The translations under genes and the position numbers were made by a program. Shown here one piece after another: positions 17,453-25,845 of a DNA stretch of 64,000 nt. The notes under the pieces were generated by a model. The model was not told the DNA's origin and ran no database searches. It saw nothing but the letters and a program-made list of their open reading frames with translations. The first letter of the stretch is position 1, and every line of letters begins with the position of its first letter. The stretch is taken from NCBI GenBank assembly GCA_017502135.1, contig JAFVVP010000005.1:116811-180810 (forward strand). Direction: 5' to 3'. This DNA comes from Clostridia bacterium. GTDB lineage: Bacteria; Bacillota; Clostridia; Oscillospirales; CAG-272.

Positions 17453-17986
17453 ATGAAATTTTCAAAAAAACGAAGTATCGCTATTTTATCCGCGGCGCTC
17501 GTCCTTTCTCTCATCACAGCCGCTTTTGCCGTCTCTGCCTATGATGGCACTACCGACCCGATCATATCGCTCAGTTATCTTCGTCAATTTAAGACCACGG
17601 AAATCGATCCGCAAATTCTGGCACTGCAAAATGAAATCAGAGCTCTGCAGAGAAAGATAACGGAACTCTCCGAAGCCCAGCAGCAAACGCCGCAGACGCC
17701 CGTTGTACAAACAGGCGGATTCGTTGTCGTACAGCTTGAAAACGGACAGAAAATTATGGCAGGCGAATCCTGCGAACTCATTTTGCGATCCGGCACGGCT
17801 ACTGTTATTCTCGATCAGAACTCCGGAGGCGGTATCTCTGACCTGACGGATGGCAAGGATCTTCAAAACGACGAGGCAGTTACACTCAACCACCATCTTC
17901 TTGTGCCCAGAGATGACGGACGAGGAATACATATTACGTCCGCAGTTGCTTTTCTCATGATCAAGGGGGATTACACCATTGAGTAA
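17453..17986 (+). CDS. Exported protein of unknown function with coiled-coil segment
   Basis: 177 residues. The N-terminus is a signal peptide or anchor (KKRSIAILSAALVLSLITAAFAVSA in outline, cleavage possible after AVSA). A heptad-like stretch (about residues 48-75, PQILALQNEIRALQRKITEL) suggests a coiled coil. It is followed by a beta-rich domain (VQLENGQKIMAGESCELILR, then GTATVI) ending HITSAVAFLMIKGDYTIE. I know no function for this family. The start follows TTGGAG. Its stop overlaps the TTG start of the SpoIID-domain gene by 8 bases, so the two products probably act together at the cell surface. Confidence 0.7.
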   Translation: MKFSKKRSIAILSAALVLSLITAAFAVSAYDGTTDPIISLSYLRQFKTTEIDPQILALQNEIRALQRKITELSEAQQQTPQTPVVQTGGFVVVQLENGQKIMAGESCELILRSGTATVILDQNSGGGISDLTDGKDLQNDEAVTLNHHLLVPRDDGRGIHITSAVAFLMIKGDYTIE

Positions 17987-20039
17987 AAACACGGATACAA
18001 AAAAAGTACGGGAAAGCCGTTCAAAACGAATTGCCCGCGTCCTTTCTTTGATCCTTGCGCTTCTCATGATCGGCGGCAGTGCGTATTACATGATATACTT
18101 GCTGATCATTGGAGTATCAGCGGCTGACACTTACGGCTATTTAGAACCGGTCCTTGAGGATGTTAACATCCGAATCGGTCTTAAATACGGTTCCGGTGTT
18201 CCGGTCAGTTATGAAACAACAGCCGCTAACGGATATACGCTCGGATCACAGCCGCTTGCTGACGGCTATTTCAAGTTGTCACCTTTTTGGAAAATGGACA
18301 CGAAGACCATCGCAGTCGCAACGCACACGAATCTTGTGAAAGAGAGCGGTGCGTATGCACATGCATCGAACACACAAAACGTATCTGTAGGCTGCTACCA
18401 CGTGGAATTCACCGCAGACTACAGCATGCACGATTCCGCCGTCCTCGAACAGCAGCTGGCAATCATCAACAGAACGCTTGCTCCGCACGGATTTTATGCT
18501 TTCCCTTCATATTTGAATGGTAACTTACGCATTCGCGTCGGTGCATTCTCGACCCGCCAGGAGGCGGAGGCTATGTATCCGGTTATAGCCGGATTCGTAG
18601 GCAATTTTTCCGCCGAAATAGTAGACCCGTCTCCTTCCAGTGTCATCATTATTGATCCGTCTTCCAATCAAATACTGTTCACATACGACTGTTCCGACGG
18701 AACCTCTCTCGGATTGGCACCTATACAAGGCGGCGATACAACCACATATACAAAATCGTCGGTGGGAAACGTCTATGAAGGCGTTTTCGCCTACAATCGC
18801 CACTGCGATGATGGGGTAGACGGGGTTGCCGTTATCAACGTTCTAACACTTGATCAGTACGTCCAGGGCGTTCTCCCTTATGAGATCAGTAACTCCTGGC
18901 CGATTGAAACGCAAAAAGCCTGCGCAATCGTAGCACGCTCCTACGCCGCAAGCTGCCTTGGCAATCATGCGGCAACAAACGGATTCGATCTTTGCAACTC
19001 CACCCACTGCCAGGCGTATCACGGCGCCGGACGAGTTAATGATAAAGTCATTGATGCCACGGTAAGCACGCACGGCTTGATCGTCGCGCACAAGGGAAAT
19101 GTTGCCCCCACCTACTACGCTTCCAGCAGTGGCGGATACACGATCAACAGCGGCGATGTCTGGGGAGGAACGCAGTACGGATTTCTAACTGCCCGCTCAA
19201 CCCCTTGGGAACGCTACACGGACCATGCCGGCGGATTTTGGACAAAAGAGATCTCTCCCGAAGAACTGCTCGACTATCTTGTCAACACAAAAAATCGCAC
19301 CGAACTGGCAGGTGGCGGCTACATAAAAAGCATCGAGGTGCTTGCATACGCAAGTAATACCCCTTACGTAAAAACAGTCAGGATCACCGCTGCAAACGGT
19401 GCATCAATTACTTTGAATTACACGGATAACGTCCGTCTCGGATTGGGCCTTAAAAGCGCCAACTTCGTCGTTGGACAGGGAAGCGTTGTTTATACCGAAG
19501 ACACGGTCGAGGTTCTCGGTGACCGTCTCATCGATTCGAGCACAGACCAATATGTAAACAGTCCCATCGGAGGTACCACTTCCTCTGAAGGCTTTATCCG
19601 CTACGACGAGCCGCAGACGATCCTTACAGAAAACGGTACCGTTCAATCTTTTGTCGCCGGGTTGCCTATTCTTACCGCGAGCGGCAGTGAATTGGCAGTA
19701 TCGGAGACGATGCTCGTTCTGACGTCACAGAATATGCATCTGTTCAATGCGGGAGCGCTTGCACCGCCGTCTTCCTCCTCGTCATCTCCTACCGTTTCTA
19801 CCGGCACCAAGACGGTAAAAGACTATACCGTCCACACTGAAACGAAGACAGCCTATGCGTCTTCCTCGCGTAACTTCATTTTTGTTGGAAAGGGTACGGG
19901 ACACGGAACGGGACTGAGCCAGTGGGGTGCCAAGGATCTCGGTGACCTTGGATATAATTTCCTCCAAATCCTCAACGCCTATTTCACCGACATCGAAGTT
20001 GTGTACTACAAGGAATTGGAAATTTTCCGCAACCGATAA
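17979..20039 (+). CDS. SpoIID/LytB-domain cell-wall protein with SPOR-like region
   Basis: 686 residues from a TTG start with AAGGGGG upstream. One membrane helix (about residues 20-45) is followed by an extracellular part. A SPOR-like stretch reads LRIRVGAFSTRQEAEAMY near residue 190. The SpoIID core has the catalytic-type Glu E301 in GVLPYEISNSWP, the CNSTHC zinc-type motif at 339-344, ASSSGGYT, and a distal GTGHGTGLSQWGA motif near residue 640. SpoIID cleaves denuded peptidoglycan during engulfment. This protein is twice the length of the canonical one and has a Ser/Thr-rich insert before the last motif, so a vegetative LytB-like role is also possible. Confidence 0.85.
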   Translation: MSKNTDTKKVRESRSKRIARVLSLILALLMIGGSAYYMIYLLIIGVSAADTYGYLEPVLEDVNIRIGLKYGSGVPVSYETTAANGYTLGSQPLADGYFKLSPFWKMDTKTIAVATHTNLVKESGAYAHASNTQNVSVGCYHVEFTADYSMHDSAVLEQQLAIINRTLAPHGFYAFPSYLNGNLRIRVGAFSTRQEAEAMYPVIAGFVGNFSAEIVDPSPSSVIIIDPSSNQILFTYDCSDGTSLGLAPIQGGDTTTYTKSSVGNVYEGVFAYNRHCDDGVDGVAVINVLTLDQYVQGVLPYEISNSWPIETQKACAIVARSYAASCLGNHAATNGFDLCNSTHCQAYHGAGRVNDKVIDATVSTHGLIVAHKGNVAPTYYASSSGGYTINSGDVWGGTQYGFLTARSTPWERYTDHAGGFWTKEISPEELLDYLVNTKNRTELAGGGYIKSIEVLAYASNTPYVKTVRITAANGASITLNYTDNVRLGLGLKSANFVVGQGSVVYTEDTVEVLGDRLIDSSTDQYVNSPIGGTTSSEGFIRYDEPQTILTENGTVQSFVAGLPILTASGSELAVSETMLVLTSQNMHLFNAGALAPPSSSSSSPTVSTGTKTVKDYTVHTETKTAYASSSRNFIFVGKGTGHGTGLSQWGAKDLGDLGYNFLQILNAYFTDIEVVYYKELEIFRNR

Positions 20040-20043
20040 TTTT

Positions 20044-20079
20044 AAATGAGGCAGAAGCCAAAGGCTCCTGCCTCATTTT
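20044..20079. terminator. Bidirectional terminator, SpoIID-domain gene / sigF
   Basis: GAGGCAGAAGCC, AAA and GGCTCCTGCCTC form a 12-bp stem with one mismatch, flanked by AAAT and ATTTT. The right arm overlaps the sigF stop codon. Confidence 0.8.
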
Positions 20080-20816
20080 GTCAATTGTTCCCGCAGTACA
20101 GCGAATATCTTCTTTTCTTCCCGCGATACCTTTACCTGCGTCAGACCGAGTTTTTCAGCAACCTCTTGCTGTGAATACTCGCGGAAATACCGCAAAATGA
20201 CGATTTTTTTCCAAAGAGGCGGCAGAGCGTCAATTGATTGTCGAAGCGCAATCTGCGTCGTTCTTCTTTCAATCAAATCTTCGCCGGAAAGTATTTTTTC
20301 GAGCGAAAAACCTTCCTCTCCATCGTCCCCAATCGGCTCTGAAATGGAATGCACCGGCGATATTGCTTCCAAAGAAAGAGCCGCTTCCGCATCGGTGATG
20401 CCTAGTATAAGTGAAAGCTCGTGTATTTGCGGCTCTCTGCCTTCATTTCTCAAAAACGCTTCCCGCTCGCGCAGTATGGCGGCCCCGATCTGTTTTTGTT
20501 TTCTTCCCACCTTTATAAGTCCGTCGTCCCTAAGATAACGGCGTATTTCTCCGATGATCAGGGGGACTGCATAGGTGGAAAAAGCGGTTCCGCGCGTAAG
20601 ATCAAAGCTGCGTATGGCTTTCAGCATGCCGATGTTACCTATCTGAACGAGATCGTCGAACTCCGTTCCGTGCCCGCGAAAGCGTGCAGCAAGTCCGCGC
20701 ACAAGTCCGCCGTTTACGTCCATTAAATGTGCGATTGCTTCTTCGTTGCCCCCCGCCGCTTCTTTTAAGTATTCCAAATTATCAGCGTATTTTGCATCAG
20801 TGTGCACATCAGTCAT
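20073..20816 (-). CDS. sigF: Sporulation sigma factor SigF
   Basis: 247 residues of the sigma-70 family SigB/F/G group. Region 2 has EFDDLVQIGNIGMLKAIRSFD and GTAFSTYAVPLIIGEIRRYLRDD; region 4 ends YSQQEVAEKLGLTQVKVSREEKKI in outline. It directs early forespore transcription. Position directly after spoIIAA and spoIIAB, with one base between the spoIIAB stop and this start, identifies it as SigF rather than the similar SigG. Confidence 0.96.
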   Translation of the reverse strand: MTDVHTDAKYADNLEYLKEAAGGNEEAIAHLMDVNGGLVRGLAARFRGHGTEFDDLVQIGNIGMLKAIRSFDLTRGTAFSTYAVPLIIGEIRRYLRDDGLIKVGRKQKQIGAAILREREAFLRNEGREPQIHELSLILGITDAEAALSLEAISPVHSISEPIGDDGEEGFSLEKILSGEDLIERRTTQIALRQSIDALPPLWKKIVILRYFREYSQQEVAEKLGLTQVKVSREEKKIFAVLREQLTK

Positions 20817-20817
20817 T

Positions 20818-21318
20818 TTATGCTCTCATCTCCGAAAGCGGCGCCAGTTTTTTCGTCATTACGATCTTCGTTCCGCATCCCGACGAGGTTACTTTGAGTG
20901 TATCCATGAAATTTTCCATAATCGTGAATCCCATACCGCTTCGTTCGTTTTCACGGTCCGTAGTGAAAAGCGGCTGCATAGCCTCATTTATGTTCTGAAT
21001 TCCGCATCCTTTATCCTTGATTTCCACACGAAATTCTCGATTTTCGTAAAGACGCATATTTATATAAATAAGACCAATCGAATCACGATATCCGTGTACG
21101 ATACAGTTTGTTACCGCCTCCGATACGGCACATTTTATATCCGAAATCTCTGTTATTGTCGGATTAATCTGAGAAACAAACACCGCACAAGCGGCTCGTG
21201 CGTATGATTCATTCATCGAATGAGAGGGAAGCACCATCTTTACCTCATTCAGCGGTTTCTTTCTCATTCTTTTTTTGCTTACTGCTTTTACTTCACTGAT
21301 TTTTTCACCGGTGATCAT
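20818..21318 (-). CDS. spoIIAB: Anti-sigma F factor SpoIIAB
   Basis: 166 residues. GHKL-kinase motifs are clear: N box VSEAVTNCIVHGY, G1 box IKDKGCGIQN and G2 ERSGMGFTIMENFMD. The protein binds SigF and phosphorylates SpoIIAA on serine. Relative to the Bacillus protein the N-terminus carries about 19 extra, Lys-rich residues. An internal start would be possible, but AAAGGAG lies before the first ATG. The start overlaps the spoIIAA end by 14 bases, so the two are translationally coupled. Confidence 0.96.
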   Translation of the reverse strand: MITGEKISEVKAVSKKRMRKKPLNEVKMVLPSHSMNESYARAACAVFVSQINPTITEISDIKCAVSEAVTNCIVHGYRDSIGLIYINMRLYENREFRVEIKDKGCGIQNINEAMQPLFTTDRENERSGMGFTIMENFMDTLKVTSSGCGTKIVMTKKLAPLSEMRA

Positions 21319-21652
21319 TTTTCTCGAAACTCCTTTCTATGCGTATAAGTCTTTTGATACCTGCTACGTCCAAAATTTTTGTAACGTTCTCGTTTGGATT
21401 CAAAAGAACACATTCTGCACCGATTTCCGACGCCTTTGAAAAACGCCCGAGAATAAGCCCCAGTCCCGAGCTGTCCATAAACTCGACTTTCGAAAGATCA
21501 AGCACGAGCTTTTGGGGGCGGCGGCGATATAAATCCTCGTCGATCTGCATACGAACCGTCCGCGCGCTGTGATGATCAATATCTCCGCCGAGAACGCATA
21601 GCATCTCATCGTTTTTCATATGAATAACTACACCGCTTATCTCAGTTTTCAT
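21305..21652 (-). CDS. spoIIAA: Anti-sigma F factor antagonist SpoIIAA
   Basis: 115 residues, STAS domain. The phospho-acceptor segment VEFMDSSGLGLILGRF aligns with the Bacillus SpoIIAA site, with the two serines at residues about 57-58. Unphosphorylated SpoIIAA releases SigF from SpoIIAB in the forespore, under control of the SpoIIE phosphatase. It is the first gene of the spoIIA operon; dacF, which precedes it in Bacillus, lies 7 kb away here. Confidence 0.95.
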   Translation of the reverse strand: MKTEISGVVIHMKNDEMLCVLGGDIDHHSARTVRMQIDEDLYRRRPQKLVLDLSKVEFMDSSGLGLILGRFSKASEIGAECVLLNPNENVTKILDVAGIKRLIRIERSFEKNDHR

Positions 21653-21701
21653 ACTGATTCCTCCATAGAATAGTTTGTATGAACATTATACACTTTACCC
21701 A

Positions 21702-21749
21702 TGTCGTATTTTGTTACAATCCCTTGTGAAAAACTGTATATTTTCCTGT
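21702..21749 (-). promoter_or_regulatory. Possible spoIIA operon control region
   Basis: The minus strand has ACAGGAAAA, matching the sigma-H -35 pattern RnAGGAwww, but the expected -10 is poor. On the plus strand TGTCGTA at 21702-21708 matches a Spo0A box (TGTCGAA) at 6 of 7 positions. Both are suggestive only; spoIIA is sigma-H and Spo0A dependent in characterised spore formers. Confidence 0.35.
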
Positions 21750-21766
21750 AAAATCCCCTCTAAAAC

Positions 21767-21795
21767 TTGACATCTGACGAAATATCAGATATAAT
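21767..21795 (+). promoter_or_regulatory. Consensus sigma-A promoter of the phosphofructokinase gene
   Basis: TTGACA, exactly 17 bases, TATAAT: a full-consensus promoter, as expected for a highly expressed glycolytic gene. Confidence 0.9.
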
Positions 21796-21833
21796 TTACA
21801 TTGTTAATTCAAAGACGTGAAAGGTGATTTACT

Positions 21834-23102
21834 ATGTCTTGTCAGAAACTCGTTGGCGCCGCTGTCGTAGGACAGTCAGGTGGCCCCACCGCTGTCATTA
21901 ATGCAACACTCGCCGGCGTTATCCGCGCTGCATTGTCCGATGAAGCAAAGGGAACGATTACCGAACTCTACGGCATGAGAAACGGCATTGAAGGATTCAT
22001 TGACGGACGCTTCGTGTCGCTCTCTTCTATCTTTACCACTCCCAACGGAACGACCGACGAGGAAAAACTGGCACTTCTTACGCAGACGCCCGCTTCTGCG
22101 CTTGGATCCTGCCGTAAAAAATTGCCCGATCCCGAGAAAGATCCCGAATTCTTTGAAAGATTAATTTCCCGATTCAAAGAGAATAACATCCGCTACTTCT
22201 TCTATATCGGCGGAAACGATTCCATGGACACAGTAGCAAAGCTCAGTCGCTTCGTTACCGATCATGAGTACGATATGCGCGTGATCGGTTTGCCGAAAAC
22301 TATCGACAACGACCTCCCCGGAACAGACCACGCACCCGGATACGGCTCTGCCGCAAAACTGATCGCCGCCGAGGTACAGGAAATTGTTCGCGACTGCGCC
22401 GTATATACCGTTCCCGCTGTAACGATCGTTGAGATTATGGGACGCGACGCGGGGTGGCTTACTGCAGCATCTGCACTCCCGCGCATTCTCGGCGGCTATG
22501 CACCTGATCTTGTGTACCTCCCTGAGTGCGACTTCTCTATGGATGCCTTCTTTGGCGATCTACGCTCTATCTTGAAAATGAAACCCAACATTGTCGTCGC
22601 CGTTTCCGAGGGCGTTCGCTTCGCAGACGGCACGTATGTCGGAGAATCCACCCAGAGCGGCGTGAAGGATGCCTTCGGCCACAAATATCTCGCAGGCACC
22701 GCAAAGATGCTCACAGAGGCTGTAAAGGCGGAATTCGGATGTAAGGTGCGCTCGATAGAGCTGAACCTTCCGCAGCGCTGCGGCGCTCATTTCGCCTCAC
22801 AGACGGACCTCACCGAAGCTGCAGATGCCGGTTCAGCCGGTGTCAAAGCCGCTGTATCCGGCGAAACCGGCTCTATGATCGCGATTCTGCGTGACGAGAC
22901 CGCCGCTGACTATGCTGTCATTTACAAACCCGCCAACGTGCAGAACATTGCAAACGGTGAGCAGAAGGTCCCGGACAAATTCATAACTGAAGAAAAGAAC
23001 AATGTAACGGACGAATGTCTCCGATACATTGCGCCTCTCATCAAGGGCGAGCCGAAGCTTATTATGAACGGCGGTATTCCCGTCCATTTTGTCTTTGACT
23101 GA
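21834..23102 (+). CDS. pfp: Diphosphate-dependent 6-phosphofructokinase
   Basis: 422 residues. The N-terminal QSGGPTAVINATLAG is the nucleotide/pyrophosphate loop. GGNDS at 126-130 and PKTIDND at 154-160 carry the residues that distinguish PPi-dependent enzymes (Asp after GGN, Lys before TIDND) from ATP-dependent PFK with GGDGS and GTIDND. It reversibly phosphorylates fructose-6-phosphate with PPi, saving ATP, as is common in anaerobic Clostridia. It has its own consensus promoter and terminator. Confidence 0.92.
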   Translation: MSCQKLVGAAVVGQSGGPTAVINATLAGVIRAALSDEAKGTITELYGMRNGIEGFIDGRFVSLSSIFTTPNGTTDEEKLALLTQTPASALGSCRKKLPDPEKDPEFFERLISRFKENNIRYFFYIGGNDSMDTVAKLSRFVTDHEYDMRVIGLPKTIDNDLPGTDHAPGYGSAAKLIAAEVQEIVRDCAVYTVPAVTIVEIMGRDAGWLTAASALPRILGGYAPDLVYLPECDFSMDAFFGDLRSILKMKPNIVVAVSEGVRFADGTYVGESTQSGVKDAFGHKYLAGTAKMLTEAVKAEFGCKVRSIELNLPQRCGAHFASQTDLTEAADAGSAGVKAAVSGETGSMIAILRDETAADYAVIYKPANVQNIANGEQKVPDKFITEEKNNVTDECLRYIAPLIKGEPKLIMNGGIPVHFVFD

Positions 23103-23117
23103 ATTATAAAATAAAAA

Positions 23118-23147
23118 AAGGCTGTGCAATATTTGTTGCACAGCCTT
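23118..23147. terminator. Bidirectional terminator, pfp / SEDS gene
   Basis: A perfect 12-bp stem AAGGCTGTGCAA and TTGCACAGCCTT with a 6-base loop, flanked by A7 and TTTCATTTTT. Confidence 0.92.
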
Positions 23148-23154
23148 TTCATTT

Positions 23155-24288
23155 TTAAGCTTTTTCACGTTCAAAGTAATATTTTTGGTTGTGGGAAGCA
23201 ACACTCTCAATCACACCGATACAAAGAAGCGACGAAAGCATCGAAGATCCTCCGTAACTGAGGAAAGGAAGCGTTATTCCAACGACCGGCAGCATACCGA
23301 GGCACATACCGATATTTTCAAGTGTCTGCGCTATAAATATCGCGGCAATACCCATACAGATGTTCGCACCGCAATCTTTTCTCGCACGCCGCGCGAGAAT
23401 AATGAGACGGCAGACAAGCCCCCCCATGAGGGCAATATAGGAAAAGACCCCAAAGAAACCAAACTTTTCCGCCACAACAGCAAAAATAAAATCCGTATAG
23501 TATTTAGGAATCGTAACGTAATACGATCCGCCTGCATAGCCGGCACCGCGGAATCCGCCGGAGGCAATTGTTGCAAGACTTTTGAGCGGCTGGTATCCGT
23601 ATCCTTCGGGATCCAGCATGGGATCAAATCCAACTAAAATCCGTTGCTGCTGATAGAGAGCAAGATGTGCCCACACGTACGGAAACAAAATTATAATAAC
23701 GCCGATAGCAGCCGCGAAATACCAGAGCGACAAACCGCCGGTAAAAAGCATAAGCGCCATGATTGCAGCAAACACAAGCGCGGAACCTAAGTCGCCCGTC
23801 AAAAGAACAAGACCGGTAATGATCCCTCCGTGAATGCAAAGTGCAAGAACGGAAAGGGGATGATTGATCTTTTCCTTGACTCTGTCGATATGTTTGGCAA
23901 AAGTAAGAACGAAAATTATCTTGACAAACTCTGAAGTTTGGATACTGATAAGCCCGGGAATCTCAATCCAGCAACGGTTTGTACTACCCTCAGGACCCGT
24001 TCCGACGAGAAGCGTAATGATCATCGCGGCGACAGAAACAATAAACAACGGAAGCGTAAATCGCCTGAGAAGCTCCTCATAATCAAACATAGAGATGGCA
24101 AAAACGCAAAACAAACCGAGAAGGAGCGCGGCAAATTGAACCACCACTCTTCTCGGTCCGCCTGCGCTGTCACCAGCAACGCCGGAAAGAGTGAGTACAC
24201 TCAAGAAAGCCATGCCCAGTACGGACAATAGGATAACATAGTCAATCCGTCGGAATTTTTCCTTCAGTGATACAGAGAACTCTTTCAT
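23155..24288 (-). CDS. rodA: SEDS family peptidoglycan polymerase (RodA/FtsW/SpoVE type)
   Basis: 377 residues with about ten membrane helices. SEDS motifs are visible: WIEIPGLISIQTSEFVKI, TGDLGSALVFAAI, the large loop with LDPEGYGYQPLKSLATIASGGFRGAG, and a terminal GITLPFLSYGGSSMLSS motif, each given here in part. SEDS proteins polymerise lipid II with a partner class B PBP. RodA is favoured over FtsW by length and the missing division-cluster neighbours, but no PBP2 is adjacent and SpoVE cannot be excluded. It lies 23 bases after proS and is probably co-transcribed. Confidence 0.88.
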   Translation of the reverse strand: MKEFSVSLKEKFRRIDYVILLSVLGMAFLSVLTLSGVAGDSAGGPRRVVVQFAALLLGLFCVFAISMFDYEELLRRFTLPLFIVSVAAMIITLLVGTGPEGSTNRCWIEIPGLISIQTSEFVKIIFVLTFAKHIDRVKEKINHPLSVLALCIHGGIITGLVLLTGDLGSALVFAAIMALMLFTGGLSLWYFAAAIGVIIILFPYVWAHLALYQQQRILVGFDPMLDPEGYGYQPLKSLATIASGGFRGAGYAGGSYYVTIPKYYTDFIFAVVAEKFGFFGVFSYIALMGGLVCRLIILARRARKDCGANICMGIAAIFIAQTLENIGMCLGMLPVVGITLPFLSYGGSSMLSSLLCIGVIESVASHNQKYYFEREKA

Positions 24289-24311
24289 GACTCGTAAAGT
24301 TTCTTATAAAA

Positions 24312-25751
24312 TCAGTATGCCTTGCCCCAGAAGACAAGTTTCTTCGCCGGACGTCCGCAGCATACACAAACGTCACTGATAGTCTCCTGCTCGAGCGGAA
24401 TACATCTCGATCCTACGCCGGATTCTTCTTTTACCTTATCCTCACACGCAGGATCGCCGCACCACATAGCGCGAACGAATCCGTCGCCTTTTTCAGCGAG
24501 GTTCTGCTTAATTTCATCAATCGTTTTGCAGTCGTAGGTACGCGCCTGACGGTTAGCGAGAGCCTTTTCGTACATGCCGTTACGCACAGCCTCAAGCCTT
24601 TCAGCGACAGCCGCTTCCAGATTGTCAAGGGACACGATCGTTTTCTCACGGTCGTGTCTCGTAACGATTACACACTGACCGGCTTCGAGATCACGCGGGC
24701 CGATTTCGATGCGGAGCGGAACGCCCTTCATCTCATACTCAGCATATTTCCATCCGGGGGAGTTGTCACTATCGTCAAGTTTTACGCGGAAAGCCCCCTT
24801 GAGGCGTGCAAAAATACCCTCAGCCGCTTCCGTTACGCCGGGCTTGTGTGCGGCAACAGGAATAATGACTACCTGAATCGGGGCTACGGCAGGAGGAAGA
24901 ACGAGACCGTTATCATCACCGTGCGTCATAATAATGCCGCCGATCATTCGGGTAGTAACACCCCAGGAAGTCTGGAACGGATGAACCAGTTTGTTCTCTT
25001 TATCTGCAAAGGTAATATCAAATGCCTTGGAGAAGCCGTCACCAAAATAGTGAGACGTGCCCGCCTGAAGTGCCTTACCGTCGTGCATCAAAGCCTCAAT
25101 AGCGTAGGTGTCCTCAGCACCCGCAAACTTGTCACTCGGCGTCTTGGCACCCTTGATGACGGGAATCGCCAGATCCTGCTCGTGGAAGTCTGCGTACACA
25201 TTCAGCATCTGTACCGTCTCTGCGATTGCTTCCTCGGCAGTTGCGTGCATGGTATGACCTTCCTGCCAAAGGAACTCACGGGAACGAAGGAAGGGCCTCG
25301 TTGTCTTCTCCCAACGTACAACGGAGCACCACTGATTATACAGTTTCGGAAGATCGCGGTAGGAACGGATGATATTCGCATAATGCTCGCAGAACAACGT
25401 CTCCGAGGTCGGGCGGACACACATACGCTCCGTCAGTTTTTCGCTGCCGCCGTGCGTAACCCAAGCAACCTCGGGCGCAAATCCGGCTACGTGATCCTTC
25501 TCCTTTTGGAGAAGAGATTCGGGGATGAACATCGGCATGTATACGTTTTCGTGGCCGAGTTCCTTAAATCGGGTATCAAGAATGCGCTGGATATTCTCCC
25601 AGATTGCATAGCCGTAGGGACGAATGATCATGCATCCCTTAACACTGGAATAATCGATCAAATCAGCTTTCTTGCAGATATCGGTATACCACTGCGCAAA
25701 ATCCACGTCCATAGACGTGATTTGTTCCACCATTTTCTTATCGTTTTTCAT
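24312..25751 (-). CDS. proS: Prolyl-tRNA synthetase, short (archaeal/eukaryote-like) type
   Basis: 479 residues from the ATG at 25751, which follows TTGGAG; an upstream TTG is less likely. Class II motifs include [17 protein letters not shown] (motif 1), [21 protein letters not shown] with a later [14 protein letters not shown] (motif 2) in outline, and an anticodon-binding domain. There is no editing insertion, and the C-terminus has a zinc-type domain ([20 protein letters not shown]). This ProS type is frequent in Clostridia. It has its own promoter after pcrA. Confidence 0.94.
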   Translation of the reverse strand: MKNDKKMVEQITSMDVDFAQWYTDICKKADLIDYSSVKGCMIIRPYGYAIWENIQRILDTRFKELGHENVYMPMFIPESLLQKEKDHVAGFAPEVAWVTHGGSEKLTERMCVRPTSETLFCEHYANIIRSYRDLPKLYNQWCSVVRWEKTTRPFLRSREFLWQEGHTMHATAEEAIAETVQMLNVYADFHEQDLAIPVIKGAKTPSDKFAGAEDTYAIEALMHDGKALQAGTSHYFGDGFSKAFDITFADKENKLVHPFQTSWGVTTRMIGGIIMTHGDDNGLVLPPAVAPIQVVIIPVAAHKPGVTEAAEGIFARLKGAFRVKLDDSDNSPGWKYAEYEMKGVPLRIEIGPRDLEAGQCVIVTRHDREKTIVSLDNLEAAVAERLEAVRNGMYEKALANRQARTYDCKTIDEIKQNLAEKGDGFVRAMWCGDPACEDKVKEESGVGSRCIPLEQETISDVCVCCGRPAKKLVFWGKAY

Positions 25752-25792
25752 TTTATGGACTCCAAACAAATTATTAATTAATGTATCAAGAT

Positions 25793-25821
25793 ATTGTACC
25801 GCAAAACGGGAGAAATGTCAA
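25793..25821 (-). promoter_or_regulatory. proS promoter
   Basis: TTGACA, 17 bases, TACAAT on the minus strand, in the 94-base gap between pcrA and proS. The leader is about 35 bases, too short for a T-box. Confidence 0.8.
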
Positions 25822-25845
25822 ATGATTTCGGTGTACTCGTAAAAT

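Noticed and set aside
24654-25781. A 375-codon frame antisense to proS
   Set aside because: Same reasoning: proS is intact on the other strand and the frame has no support.
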